This document shows positions 53,576-62,817 of a stretch of DNA of 64,000 bases, piece after piece. Position 1 is the first letter of the stretch; each line of letters starts with the position of its first letter. Position numbers and translations under genes: made by a program. Source of the stretch: CAVVFX01 sp963747535 (GTDB taxonomy: Bacteria; Acidobacteriota; Terriglobia; Bryobacterales; Bryobacteraceae); contig CAVVFX010000009.1 in NCBI GenBank assembly GCA_963747535.1, forward strand, positions 69,649 through 133,648, in the 5' to 3' direction. The notes beneath the pieces are model-generated. The model saw only the letters and a program-made list of their open reading frames with translations, ran no database searches and had not been told where the DNA came from.

Positions 53576-53603
53576 CGCAGACCATCGTTTTTTGTGGTCT
53601 GCG
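53576..53603 (+). repeat. GCAGACCA-type hairpin (R13)
   Basis: Complete copy (arms CGCAGACCA and TGGTCTGCG) placed 34 bases after the operon stop at 53542 and 35 bases before the convergent YdcF-like gene ends at 53638. This is a natural position for a shared 3'-end structure. Confidence 0.78.
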
Positions 53604-53637
53604 GGTTGCGTAACGGTACCGCCCAACTCGCGGTAGC

Positions 53638-54240
53638 TCAAATTCCGAAGAGGTTTGCGAAGGTTTTGAGCCATTCCATGAACGCTGTCTTACGGCCCTC
53701 GCGGGTATGCCACCAGCTATCCGGGTTGAAATCGGCGTCCGGGGAGGCCACCGTGCAGAACGGTATATCGGGCGCGGCCTGGTGGTAGATCTTCGAGGCG
53801 CGGCGGGTGTGGTAATCGCTAGTCACCAGAATGAAGCGGTGAACACCGCGCCGGCGCAATTCCGGGACAATGTATCGGGCCTCCTCCACGGTCGATCGCG
53901 CCGGGCTGGGTAGATTGAAGAATCTATTGTTTGGATTGCCTTCGCGGACTGCAAGCTGAATTGCCAGATCGCCTTCGTTGATGCCATAGCAGACGCCGGC
54001 GCCGCTCATCAGGACTAAAGGCGCCCATCCCGCTTTCACCAGCTCCGCTGCCTTCTCAATGCGATGGCCAAAAAAGTCGCCGGCCAGAACCACGATGATG
54101 TCTGCTTTGCATGGCGGCTCACTATAGGTCAGCGACTCGCCTATCCAACGTAGCCAGATGTTCCCTGTAGCCGCAAGCGCGCCCGCGACCAGACACAGGA
54201 AAAGCGCTGCGACGGCAAGACGGCTGGTAGTTTTGCTCAA
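53638..54240 (-). CDS. YdcF/SanA-like DUF218 protein
   Basis: A 200-residue protein with an N-terminal membrane helix (LAVAALFLCLVAGALAATGN). The DUF218 core is ADIIVVLAGDFFGHRIEKAA, APLVLMSGAGVCYGINEGDL, PSPARSTVEEARYIVPELRR and RFILVTSDYHTRRASKIYHQ, with the SDYHTRR signature His. E. coli relatives (SanA, ElyC) affect envelope integrity and peptidoglycan or O-antigen polymerisation. Enzyme activity not established. It follows the pgsA cluster in the same direction, 14 bases after the next gene's end. Confidence 0.85.
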   Translation of the reverse strand: MSKTTSRLAVAALFLCLVAGALAATGNIWLRWIGESLTYSEPPCKADIIVVLAGDFFGHRIEKAAELVKAGWAPLVLMSGAGVCYGINEGDLAIQLAVREGNPNNRFFNLPSPARSTVEEARYIVPELRRRGVHRFILVTSDYHTRRASKIYHQAAPDIPFCTVASPDADFNPDSWWHTREGRKTAFMEWLKTFANLFGI

Positions 54241-54254
54241 TTATCCGGCTCGGC

Positions 54255-54818
54255 CTATTTTTCGTCGCCCTTGTTCTTCGGATCGAGATGGCCGACCGTC
54301 TTCAGCAACTGGTAGAGACGCTCAACTTCCGCCTCGTCCTCGGGGAGCAGCAGGCGGTAGCGAGGCGGCGTGGATAAAGTTTTGGTCGACGAGGATGACT
54401 GCACCTCACCCCAATACTGCCGGTACGGAATACCGTCGATCAGGGCGTCGTGGGCCATACGGCGAAGCGTGCGCAGAAGACTTTTGCACGATTCGAGGTC
54501 GCCAGGATAGATCAGGGTGAGCCGGGAATCGTCATAAAGCGTTAACCGCACGATCAAAGGCGACAACCATCCGGTCCGATCGATCCGGCGAATGTCCATC
54601 CAGGGAATGCAGTTCTTTCCCACAGCCAGATAAGCATCCTGGACATCAATGGGCGGTCGAAGGGCCAGCACCAGCAACAGGGCGGCACTCAAAATGAACA
54701 AACCTGCCGGAATGAAAGCAGGTGGCCACTCGATCCCCAGCCAGGCGGAGAACATCCCCAAGGCCAGAGCCGTAATCCCGAACGTGATGTAGTGGCGGGC
54801 GGGCAGATAACGCGTCAT
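54255..54818 (-). CDS. Membrane protein with PH-like domain, unknown function
   Basis: A protein of about 187 residues. Two adjacent membrane helices (YITFGITALALGMFSAWLGI and FIPAGLFILSAALLLVLAL) are followed by a cytoplasmic PH-like beta domain (AYLAVGKNCIPWMDIRRIDR, VRLTLYDDSRLTLIYPGDLE) and a C-terminal acidic coil. ATG at 54818 has a GGGG about 7 bases before it. A TTG at 54866 overlapping the pgsA stop by one base is an alternative start that would add 16 residues. Confidence 0.65.
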   Translation of the reverse strand: MTRYLPARHYITFGITALALGMFSAWLGIEWPPAFIPAGLFILSAALLLVLALRPPIDVQDAYLAVGKNCIPWMDIRRIDRTGWLSPLIVRLTLYDDSRLTLIYPGDLESCKSLLRTLRRMAHDALIDGIPYRQYWGEVQSSSSTKTLSTPPRYRLLLPEDEAEVERLYQLLKTVGHLDPKNKGDEK

Positions 54819-54862
54819 CAACAACCCCGACAACTCTAGACTACTCCCGCGAAAATAGATCG

Positions 54863-55399
54863 TCAATCATGAGCCAGCCGAAGAATTCCCCGAACCGTAT
54901 AGTGAGACCCCGTCCAGATTGCCAGCAGGGCGATCGGCCAAACCAGTAAATCCGCTGCTTTGTGTAAGTTGAAGCTGCCGACCGCTTCCGAAACGAGCAA
55001 TAGAACCAAATATAAAATCTGGACGACGGTGTGGAGTTTTCCTGCAGTAGTGGGGCGGTATTCACGCAGGGAGGTCCATTTCAGGGCAATCAGCGATGCC
55101 ACCAGGAGGTACAGGTCCCGCCCGAGGACTACCCCCACCAGCCAGAACGGGATAACGCGGGCAACGCCAAACGCCAGAAAGGTTCCGCTCAACAGGACCT
55201 TGTCAGCTACCGGATCGGCGAACTGGCCGAAAGTCGAGACCTGCTTCCAACGGCGCGCCATCCAGCCATCGAGGAAGTCGGTTAGAGCCGCGAGGGCGAA
55301 CAAGACGGCCGCAATACGGAACTCTCCCGCAAGGATAGACCAAACGACGGCCGGCGCTAGCAGAATCCGCAAAGCCGTCAGGGAGTTGGGGAGATTCAT
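54863..55399 (-). CDS. pgsA: CDP-diacylglycerol-glycerol-3-phosphate 3-phosphatidyltransferase
   Basis: A 178-residue integral membrane enzyme. The CDP-alcohol phosphotransferase motif is complete (D-G-x2-A-R-x8-G-x3-D-x3-D: DFLDGWMARRWKQVSTFGQF then ADPVADK), and LPNSLTALRILLAPAVVW opens the protein. It makes phosphatidylglycerophosphate for membrane lipid synthesis. Overlaps the upstream membrane gene by four bases (55396-55399). Confidence 0.9.
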   Translation of the reverse strand: MNLPNSLTALRILLAPAVVWSILAGEFRIAAVLFALAALTDFLDGWMARRWKQVSTFGQFADPVADKVLLSGTFLAFGVARVIPFWLVGVVLGRDLYLLVASLIALKWTSLREYRPTTAGKLHTVVQILYLVLLLVSEAVGSFNLHKAADLLVWPIALLAIWTGSHYTVRGILRLAHD

Positions 55400-56820
55400 C
55401 TCTTTTCTTCGGACTGCGGCAGGCTGAACAGACCGGGTACAGCCGCGAGAGCACAGACCATCAGTATCTCAGTGATGACGTGAAAGAAGAACAGGTGCCG
55501 GGCAGTCTCGGTGGCATCGAGGAGCACACCGAACAGGAACTCCAGTGTGCCGCTCATCGCGAGGACCAGGACCAGCGGGTACAGAGGCCACCGGACAGCC
55601 CATGCCGCCCGCCATCCGCAAAGCCACGCGCCGAGGCCCATAAGTCCGTAGAAAACGACGATGTGGGTAGGAAACACCCATATGAGCCACGCCCTCAGAT
55701 GGCTCCAACCGGCGAAACGTTGGGCCAAAGCGCCGGGCGGAAACCCGTCTTCGCGCTGGTAATTAGCGAGATTACCGGGCCGCATCGCGGGAGCTGACTC
55801 GGTCAAGCCGCGACGCAGGATTCGCCACGGGACTGAGGCGTGCCGAAGGTAGTAAATCAAGAGCTTTTCGTAGCTGATCCGGCGAACGAAATCCTCGCGC
55901 CATGCGGGTGTCGTGACCGGCACGCCGGGAGAGTAGGCATGCGTTCCGGCCAATGCGAGATCCGCCTCAGGGAGTCCCAATTCCAGGAGCGTAGCGGAAC
56001 GTTCTTGCGACGCCGGCACGATGGTGTAGAAAATCAGGCTGTAGAGCGGTTCCGCTTTATAGTCCTCCGGGGTCATCAGGACTGTCAGGATTCCGGCGGC
56101 CAGAATCGCAACCGCTGAACCGGTCCACAGGTCGCCAGCCAGACGACTTCCGCGGTACGCCCGCACTGCGAACCACGCGGCAAGACCGGCAAAGAGGAAG
56201 CCGGTAACCACGTGTTGGGTCTTGGAGAGAGCGAGCAGCACCCCGGCAACTCCAAAGGCGACGGTCACCCAAGCGCGTGGACGCAATGTCGCGGCGACCG
56301 CCAAGGCCGCGGTGAGTAGCAGAAACACCATGGAGGCGGCATCCATGTAAAAGGAGTTCAGATAAGAGACATACAGGACGTCCGAGAAGATCAGAATAAC
56401 GAAAGGTGGGATGCCGAAGCGGAAAACCGGTGACCCTGGGTGCAATGCCCACAGCAGGATACCCAAACTGGCCAGCATGACACTGAGATGCGCCATGCCC
56501 ACGTCAGTGATGCCGATCGAAGTTCGGCCACTCCACAGGGCCAACTGCTTGATCGTTCGCACAAAGAGCGTCTCGGATGAAGCCAGGCGGCTATCCCAAT
56601 GACAGCGTTCGTCAATGATGTATTTGGGGTAGACGTACTGCAGGACGTCACGCTCATGATTGGGATCACAGACATCGAAGCGTGCCAGGACTTTAGGAAA
56701 GTCGCCGTTATCCGCCACGCCCGTGATCGGCCGCAGGAACAACTGGTTGGCGGCCAATGTCAGGTACACGGCGAAACAAAGAACTTCCCACCACCAGCTT
56801 TTGATTAATTGAAAACGCAA
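55396..56820 (-). CDS. Multi-pass membrane protein of unknown function (GT-C-like)
   Basis: A 474-residue protein with about ten membrane helices. It starts WWWEVLCFAVYLTLAANQLF and has, in the first outer loop, TGVADNGDFPKVLARFDVCD, where an Asp pair and a Cys resemble the catalytic loop of GT-C glycosyltransferases. Later blocks: DVLYVSYLNSFYMDAASMVF, EKLLIYYLRHASVPWRILRR and GVLLDATETARHLFFFHVIT. The family is annotated only as hypothetical in acidobacteria. It is the first gene of the four-gene leftward cluster with pgsA. Confidence 0.7.
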   Translation of the reverse strand: MRFQLIKSWWWEVLCFAVYLTLAANQLFLRPITGVADNGDFPKVLARFDVCDPNHERDVLQYVYPKYIIDERCHWDSRLASSETLFVRTIKQLALWSGRTSIGITDVGMAHLSVMLASLGILLWALHPGSPVFRFGIPPFVILIFSDVLYVSYLNSFYMDAASMVFLLLTAALAVAATLRPRAWVTVAFGVAGVLLALSKTQHVVTGFLFAGLAAWFAVRAYRGSRLAGDLWTGSAVAILAAGILTVLMTPEDYKAEPLYSLIFYTIVPASQERSATLLELGLPEADLALAGTHAYSPGVPVTTPAWREDFVRRISYEKLLIYYLRHASVPWRILRRGLTESAPAMRPGNLANYQREDGFPPGALAQRFAGWSHLRAWLIWVFPTHIVVFYGLMGLGAWLCGWRAAWAVRWPLYPLVLVLAMSGTLEFLFGVLLDATETARHLFFFHVITEILMVCALAAVPGLFSLPQSEEKR

Positions 56821-57048
56821 AACGGAGGCCAGAGCAACTTAATTATAAGTCTGCCGGTGGTACGCGGCGGCTCGCGGACGTGGGCCTGAAGCGGTCTTCC
56901 AATGCCACTGTCGTAAATCTGCGATCGCTGCGGGGATCCAATTTTTCGGGCGCTTGACGAAAGAAGATGCTCTAGCGGGGAGTGTGGTCTCGAAAGAACC
57001 GGTGCCTGCCGCGAAATCCGCAGCGCACTAGCGATACGCAGGCTCAAT

Positions 57049-57390
57049 ATGTCGAAATGGCCCAGACATCCAAAAATATTTGAGATCAATACTTGGGTTT
57101 GGCTCTTCGACCTTACCACAAGTATGGAGTCTCGCTGAAGTTGGAAATGCGTACCTTCGCAGGAATGGGACGCGATCTCCGAGTTCGGCTTCGATGCGGT
57201 GTGGTTGATGGGGTGTTTGGGAGCGGAGTCCCGCGGGCATCTCGATCGCCAACCGGACTGCGGGTCTGCTGGAGGACTTCCGCCGGTCGCTTCCGGACTT
57301 TCGGTTGCCGGACAACGTGGGCTCTCCCTATTGCATACGACGTTACGTCGTTGACCAGCAACTCGGAGGGCCCGGCGGTCTGACAAGGTA
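57049..57390 (+). pseudogene. Alpha-amylase family protein, frameshifted N-terminal fragment
   Basis: The ATG at 57049 starts MSKWPRHPKIFEINTWVWLF, a typical beginning of an acidobacterial GH13-type protein. The frame is lost near 57110 and the sequence returns as PSQEWDAISEFGFDAVWLMG; after a second frame change at about 57208 it reads WERSPAGISIANRTAGLLED and NVGSPYCIRRYVVDQQLGGP. Shortly after GGPGGL the amylase similarity stops and integrase-like sequence begins. Only about 110 residues of an enzyme of at least 400 residues remain. Confidence 0.8.
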
Positions 57391-57537
57391 TGCAGACTAC
57401 TACGCCAACGGTGAACGATTGCAGGAAAGCACCGGTACGGCAAACAAGCGTGAGGCCGAAAAGTTCCTGGGTTTGCGCATTTCGGAGATACAACGAGGGT
57501 TCTCGTTTGGAGATTGTTCTCAGCGCCGAATCAGGTA
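57388..57537 (+). pseudogene. Tyrosine recombinase (integrase) N-terminal fragment
   Basis: In frame with the end of the amylase fragment, the sequence reads RYADYYANGERLQESTGTAN then KREAEKFLGLRISEIQRG, which is the arm-type DNA-binding domain of phage/island integrases. It ends after about 50 residues in SFGDCSQRRIR. The catalytic domain is missing. It marks the remains of an integrated element next to the tRNA fragment. Confidence 0.75.
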
Positions 57538-57581
57538 GTGACAGTATCGGTAACACAGTGAAATCAGGTAAGATAAAAGAC

Positions 57582-57645
57582 GGAGGAATGGGTGAGTGGT
57601 TGAAACCGGCGGTCTTGAAAACCGTTGAACCACTTATCGCAAGTG
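57582..57645 (+). pseudogene. tRNA-Ser (UGA), 5' half only
   Basis: The sequence starts GGAGGAA, has the D-arm GTGAGTGGTTGAAACC and the anticodon stem-loop CGGTC-TTGAAAA-CCG with anticodon TGA. It then has CACTT-ATCGC-AAGTG, which would make the variable arm. After that no T-arm (GTTCGAATC) and no 3' acceptor strand (TTCCTCC) follow. It is a tRNA-Ser remnant cut at the variable arm, the sort of place integrases attack. Confidence 0.72.
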
Positions 57646-58370
57646 CAAGAAAATACATCATATCCTCTTGCCAGCCAATCACTTGCAGCTATTTCTCGTC
57701 TCACCTGATTTCACGCAATTTCATCCGTTTTGACGGGCGTGTAGTGACACGTTAGTGACAATTGGGATTACCTGCGCTGTTTCGTCGGGACTGTCACCAT
57801 AACTCCCGGCAACTTCAACATTTGCAGGATGTTAACCGTAAATTCCGTGCATCCAAGGCCGTCGAACCTCGAAGGCTGCGCTGTAGCGCAATCCGACCAC
57901 GTGGTGACTTTACCCTGGTATGGTGCAGCGCGAGCAAGCCGTGACGTTCAACCGCTCAGCAGTTAGGCACAGCTTTGGTACATTGCAGAAGGGGGCTCCG
58001 AAGTATCCACCGCAATTGGAAACTGATGTGACTGATGTAGGAGTTCGATGAGCACGTCGTTCGAGCCGAGGTTAGATATACTCCCAAAATCCCAACGCGA
58101 GTTGTGGAAGGAGTTGGATGCCGTGCCGTCCGACTTCGTGCTTTACGGAGGAACAGCCCTCGCATTGCAACTCGGACATCGCGCATCCGAAGACTTTGAT
58201 TTTTTCGCTTCTTCGGGCTTCGAACCCGACCATTTGCAGACCCGCCTGCCATTCTTTCGCGACCTCGATAAACACAACCAGTCGATCTGGGTGCATCGAA
58301 AAAGAGACAACCTGGAGGCTTTCGTTACTCGCAGCGGCGGAGCCGTCAAGGTCGCATTCTTCGGAGGAGT

Positions 58371-58985
58371 AAAAGCCACCGCCTGGAAGGCGGTGGCTGT
58401 AGTAACGGACTATAAGTCCTGTTCCGGCCGAAGGCCGGCAGACTGTGCCCCGCACCAAGCGGGCTTCAAGAAGTAGATGGACTCAACCATCTACTCGAAA
58501 GTCCTCATCCTGTTCGATATTCTGTTCCGCTATGTACTTCGCGATCACCTCATCAGTTACATTACCCGAACTGCAGCAGAAGTACCCACGTGCCCACAAA
58601 TGTCTGCCCCAGAACTGTTTCTTCAGATGCGGAAAGGCCACCAACATGTGATGCGCTGTCTTCCCTTTCAACCACTGCAACAGCCGGCTGATCGTCACTT
58701 GCGGCGGGATTGACACAAACAGGTGCACGTGGTCTTTTGCCACGTGGCCTTTCATAATCTTCACCTCGTGTTGCGCGCAGATGTCTCGGATCAGATCGCG
58801 CACTCGCGTGGCCACCTCTCCGGTCAAGGCTGGTCTTCGATATTTCGTTATCCAAACCAGGTGCCGATGGATTTCGAATACGGTATGCGCGCCGCGTCGG
58901 TAATCCGGCATCCCTCAAGCTTAAACTGCGGCGCGCGCGCTGAAGCCGTCGCCTAAAGGCGAGGGTTTCAACCCTCCCAGACTGG
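58371..58985 (-). mobile_element. IS200/IS605-family element
   Basis: The element contains one transposase gene and subterminal hairpins. At the right end (left on the plus strand) AGCCACCGCC (58374-58383) pairs with GGCGGTGGCT (58389-58398), followed by CCGGCC-gaa-GGCCGG (58424-58438). At the other end TCGCC-taaa-GGCGA (58949-58962) and AGGGTT-tc-AACCCT (58962-58975) are found. The exact ends (given to a few bases) are judged from the gene it interrupts. No target duplication is expected for this family. Confidence 0.8.
58483..58911 (-). CDS. tnpA: IS200-family Y1 transposase TnpA
   Basis: A 142-residue protein. HUH motif HVHLFVSIPP with both His, and the catalytic Tyr in VIAKYIAEQNIEQD. 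Starting at ATG 58911, MPDYRRGAHTVFEIHRHLVW ITKYRR. It looks intact, so the element may be active. It moves single-stranded DNA between short stem-loops and can also mobilise related non-autonomous sequences. Opposite strand to the interrupted gene. Confidence 0.92.
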   Translation of the reverse strand: MPDYRRGAHTVFEIHRHLVWITKYRRPALTGEVATRVRDLIRDICAQHEVKIMKGHVAKDHVHLFVSIPPQVTISRLLQWLKGKTAHHMLVAFPHLKKQFWGRHLWARGYFCCSSGNVTDEVIAKYIAEQNIEQDEDFRVDG

Positions 58986-59231
58986 GACAATGAACAATCT
59001 GGATCGCGTACAGGACCCACTCCGGCCTGTTGGGTCGCGCGTGCGGGTAGCCTCTCTCATCGATTTGGCAGGGATGAAGATGCGGGTAATCCAAGTCCGT
59101 GGGAGTTGGAAAGACTACGTTGATATTCATGCCTTAGCGTCCAACGGCGTCGATGTCCCTACTGCTCTTGCGGCAGCGCGGGCGATCGACTCACGTTTCA
59201 ATCCGGCAATCAGCATTCGTGCATTGCAATT

Positions 59232-61919
59232 CTATGGTGATGGAACGCTGAGCCGGGTCCCGATTGGGGTACAGCAAGATCTGATACGCTGGGCACAGGC
59301 GGTGGACTTAGCGCGACTTCCGGAGTTACGCTCTCGACCGGGTATAACATCACCAGGGATGACGATATCGAGGTGACGCGCCATGCAATCGAAGATCTCC
59401 TCCAGCCGGTAAGGCTTAGCGAGGAAATCGTCCAGTCCGGACGCCAGCATCTCCTCCCGTTGGCCGGTGAGTACGGACGCAGTGACCGCCGCGATTTTCA
59501 CGCCCCGCCCGCCACCCATTTCCCGGATGCGGCGCACCGTTTCCAGACCGTCAATTCCGGCCAAGCCGCGGTCCATCCAGATGAAGTGCGGCCTCCAGGA
59601 CCGGAATGTCTCGATGCCCGCCGCTCCGTCTTCAGTACCGCGTACCTGGAAGCCGACTCGCATCAGCAACCGCTGTAGCAACTGCCTGTTCTCCAGATGA
59701 TCTTCGACGACCAGCACGCGGTACTCGGGTTGGCCGGGTGCGATGCCAATCACTCGTCCCCGGTGGTCTCCGGGCACGTCCTCCTCCGATGCCCTAGCGA
59801 CCGGTAGTTCGACGCGAAACCGCGATCCTGTACCCGGTTCGCTATCCAGGTGGATGGTACCACCCATCAGTTCCACATACTGACGCACGATTGCGAGCCC
59901 CAAGCCAGTACCGGCATGAGCGCCCTGGACGCCCGCTCGCACAAAGGGCTCGAAAATGCGCGCCTGATCCTCCGCGGCGATGCCGATGCCGGTATCCTCC
60001 ACGTCAAATCGCAGCAGGACACGGCCGGAATCCTGCGGCAAACTATCGAGACGCAGGGTGACGGTTCCTTGTTCGGTGTACTTCACCGCGTTGCTCAAGA
60101 GGCTGGTCAAGATCTGGCGCAGCTTGGAGGTATCGGTCCGGATCAAACGGGGAAACTCAGGGGACTGCTCGACCCGGAATTGCAGGTTTTTCGCTGAGGC
60201 GCGCAACCGCTTGATCTCTGTAAGCTCGCGCACCAGCCTTTGCACGTCGCACGCCGCTTCTTCCACGACGGATGCGGCCGGCTTCGATCTTGGCCACGTC
60301 CAGAACGTCGTTGATCAACTCAAGCAGGTGCTCGCCGCTGCGGTTGATGATGTCCAGGTCTTTGCGTTGCTCGTCAGGAGATTCCCCGCCGTCCCGCATG
60401 AGTCTGGAGAAGCCGAGAATGGCGTTGAGCGGAGTACGTAACTCATGGCTCATGCTGGCAAGGAAAGTGCTTTTGACGCGATTGGCAGTCTGGGCCTGGT
60501 TCCGTGCCTCCAGCAGTTCGGCGGTACGCTGCTCGACTAGCGTCTCGAGTTGTATTTTCCTTTTCTCCAAAGCTTTCAATCGCCAGTGGTAGATGCCGAG
60601 AATCAAGCCAGTCAAGACCAGGATCGACCCGCCCCGAGCCCAACCGGTCCGCCACCAGGGGGACGCGATTGCAATCCCAAGGGATGTTGCTTTCTCACCC
60701 CAGGTCTGCCCGTCAGGGGCCGCTTGGACGTTAAAGGTGTAGTATCCCGGTTGTAGATCGGTATACCGGGCGTTGCGGTGGCGGCTGTCCACTTCGGTCC
60801 ATTCCTGTTCCAAGCCCTCCAGCCGGAAACGGTAACGGGTTCGGGCCGGATCGGCGTAGCTCAGAGCGGCAAACTCGAGAGTGAATCCGTTCTCCTGGTA
60901 TGACAATTTGAGTTTGTCCATCTCCCAGACCGGCCGGGGCAGCACGGAACCGCTAAGGACCGGAACCGTCCTGCCATGGATTTGGAACTCCGTGAGCACC
61001 AGTGGCGGGGGTGCCGGCGCCCTGGCGCGAATCTGGCGGGGATCGAAGGCGTTGAAACCTTGCGGCCCGCCGAAGTACATGCGGCCCGAGCCGTCGGCGA
61101 AGCAAGCCTTGCGGTTGAACTGGTCGCCTTGCAGTCCGTCGCTCTCATAGTAGTTGTAGAAACTGTTTTCGCGGGGATTGAAAGTCGAAAGGCCATTGTT
61201 GGTACTGAGCCAGAGGTTGCCGGCCGGATCTTCGTGAAAGAAATTGATCTGAACACGCTCCCGCTCACCACTGCCCTGCACGGGGGATGTGGGTACATCG
61301 CGAAGTTTGCCGGTAGGGTCCATCTTACTCAGGCCGTAGATTCCCCCGAACCACAAATTCCCATCGCGATCTTCATGCATGGAGAGAGCGGGGTCGGTGA
61401 GGATCAGGAGCGCCAAATAATCTTGCCAGCAGTACGCCACCTAATTCTGCAAGTGACACCTTTGTAGGGCAGGCTGTAACGGGTAAACGTGTCAGTATTG
61501 GGATCGAACCGGCTCAAAACACCCCTGCCGGACCAGATTCCTCCCCGGCTGTCCTCAAACAGCCTCATTACGAAATCGTCCCCCAGCGAGTGCGGATCTT
61601 GCGGATCGTGGCGGTACTGTTTCACCCGGTAGCCGTCGTACCGGTTCAGCCCGCCCTGTGTGCCAAACCACATGAAGCCGCGATGATCCTGCAAGATAGA
61701 AAAGACCGAATTGTTCGACAGGCCATCGGCAACCGTCAGGTGCTCGAACCGGAGCCTTGATTGCAGGCTGCCGGAGGTGTTGAGGATTTCGCTCAAAGCA
61801 TTGCGCGACTCCGACCCTGCCGGTGCGGTACCGGACGGGACGGGCTGTCCGACGGCGATCTCGAAAACACCCAAAGCCAGCAGCGATAATGCCGCTGGAG
61901 TGAGAGGAATGCGAATCAC
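59232..61919 (-). pseudogene. Hybrid sensor kinase with propeller sensor domain, deleted and frameshifted
   Basis: From ATG 61919 the frame gives a signal peptide and two-component-regulator propeller repeats (LRFEHLTVADGLSNNSVFSI, LQDHRGFMWFGTQGGLNRYD). Around 61450 it jumps in another frame to DPALSMHEDRDGNLWFGGIY, so several blades are lost. The Y_Y_Y domain (YRFRLEGLEQEWTEVDSRHR), a membrane helix, and the kinase H-box ASMSHELRTPLNAILGFSRL follow. Another frameshift near 60260 precedes the rest of the kinase (LRQILTSLLSNAVKYTEQGT, VEDTGIGIAAEDQ) and the receiver (VLVVEDHLENRQLLQRLLMR, HFIWMDRGLAGIDG). About 896 codons span what is usually 1300 or more. The 3' end overlaps the AbiEii remnant at 59232-59376. 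Confidence 0.83.
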
Positions 61920-61987
61920 ACTTTACCTAATACAAATGGTACACATAGTCACGCCACCATTCCGCTGGATATCCCGCAGGGAAGCTC

Positions 61988-62755
61988 CTAGACGGGGTTC
62001 GCGCCACCATGACCCTGCTTCTCCACAAGCTCGATGGTCATCAGCAGTAGTGCGTATCCCAATGCGCCTAGCACCAACGGGATAGCGCGCCCCTTGCCTT
62101 TCTCGGGGAGTTCCCCCCTCAGGCTGTTGATCACGACACCGCCGCCGATGAAGCCCAGTAGTGTGGGTACCCAGATATCCGAGGTTAGACCCGATATCCC
62201 CGCTACCCATCCGGCGAGGATTCCTGCAGTGATGATCCAGCGTCCCGATCGAGCGTAAATTTCGTCGTACTCTTCGCGAAGCGTGTGATCAACGAGTAAA
62301 AAATGGAAGAACATCGCCACGCTATAAAGCGCCAGGGATAGCAGGCTATCCTTCGCATCGGTTACAAGAAGATAGCTCATCAGCCCGCAGTACCCCGCCA
62401 GGCCGCAAAAATCCACGCGGCGGAAAAGAGGGGACACTCCCTCGGGTTGCTGACGGGAGGTCGCCACCAGGTTCTGGAGCGAGTAGAACGTTATGAATCC
62501 AACTAGCGCGGAGAAGTGCACGCGGAATTCCGGTAGCGGCAGACTGTGTCCCTCAGCAGCAGCGGTGAAGGCATCCTGCATGCGGCTCATCTGGGGAAGC
62601 AGATCCACGAAAACGTACGCGATCGCAATCCCTGCGGCGACTGAGAGCCAGTTCCGCCGGCGGATGGAAGAGTTCCATCGCAAGTGCGCTCCCGCCAGGA
62701 ACGGCACCAGCCACAAAAGTACCGCTCCGAAGGACTCCAGGTCTGCGGTTCTCAT
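61988..62755 (-). CDS. Multi-pass membrane protein, possibly ZIP-like
   Basis: A 255-residue protein with about eight membrane helices (FGAVLLWLVPFLAGAHLRWN, SVAAGIAIAYVFVDLLPQMS). The GIAIAYVFVDLLPQMSR and FIGGGVVINSLRGELPE segments resemble ZIP metal transporters, which have His/Asp in helices IV-V; the signature is not complete. Related proteins occur beside small YndM-like membrane proteins in other bacteria. It looks intact even though both neighbours are decayed. Confidence 0.6.
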   Translation of the reverse strand: MRTADLESFGAVLLWLVPFLAGAHLRWNSSIRRRNWLSVAAGIAIAYVFVDLLPQMSRMQDAFTAAAEGHSLPLPEFRVHFSALVGFITFYSLQNLVATSRQQPEGVSPLFRRVDFCGLAGYCGLMSYLLVTDAKDSLLSLALYSVAMFFHFLLVDHTLREEYDEIYARSGRWIITAGILAGWVAGISGLTSDIWVPTLLGFIGGGVVINSLRGELPEKGKGRAIPLVLGALGYALLLMTIELVEKQGHGGANPV

Positions 62756-62817
62756 TCAGGTTCTCCCAAATATGCTGCTAATAGTTGCTGATCTGTCATG
62801 GTTCCTCTTTGACCGGT

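Larger units (their letters stand above)
58048..59376 (+). pseudogene. AbiEii/AbiGii-type nucleotidyltransferase, split by an IS200-like element
   Basis: The first part (58048-58362, ATG start) reads VLYGGTALALQLGHRASEDF-DFF: the G-G-T-A-L and D-x-D motifs of the nucleotidyltransferase fold. It stops at GGAVKVAFFGG. The second part, in frame, restarts at 58990 (MNNLDRVQDPLRPVGSRVRV) and continues ASLIDLAGMKMRVIQVRGSW, KDYVDIHALASNGV and FNPAISIRALQFYGDGTLSR. Together they give about 234 residues, a normal size. These proteins are the toxin-like partner of abortive infection systems; no AbiEi-type partner gene was found upstream. The interrupting element is 58371-58985. Confidence 0.85.

Noticed and set aside
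57762..57944. 60-codon frame downstream of the tRNA fragment
   Set aside because: No family features, no ribosome site, and it lies in degraded island DNA.
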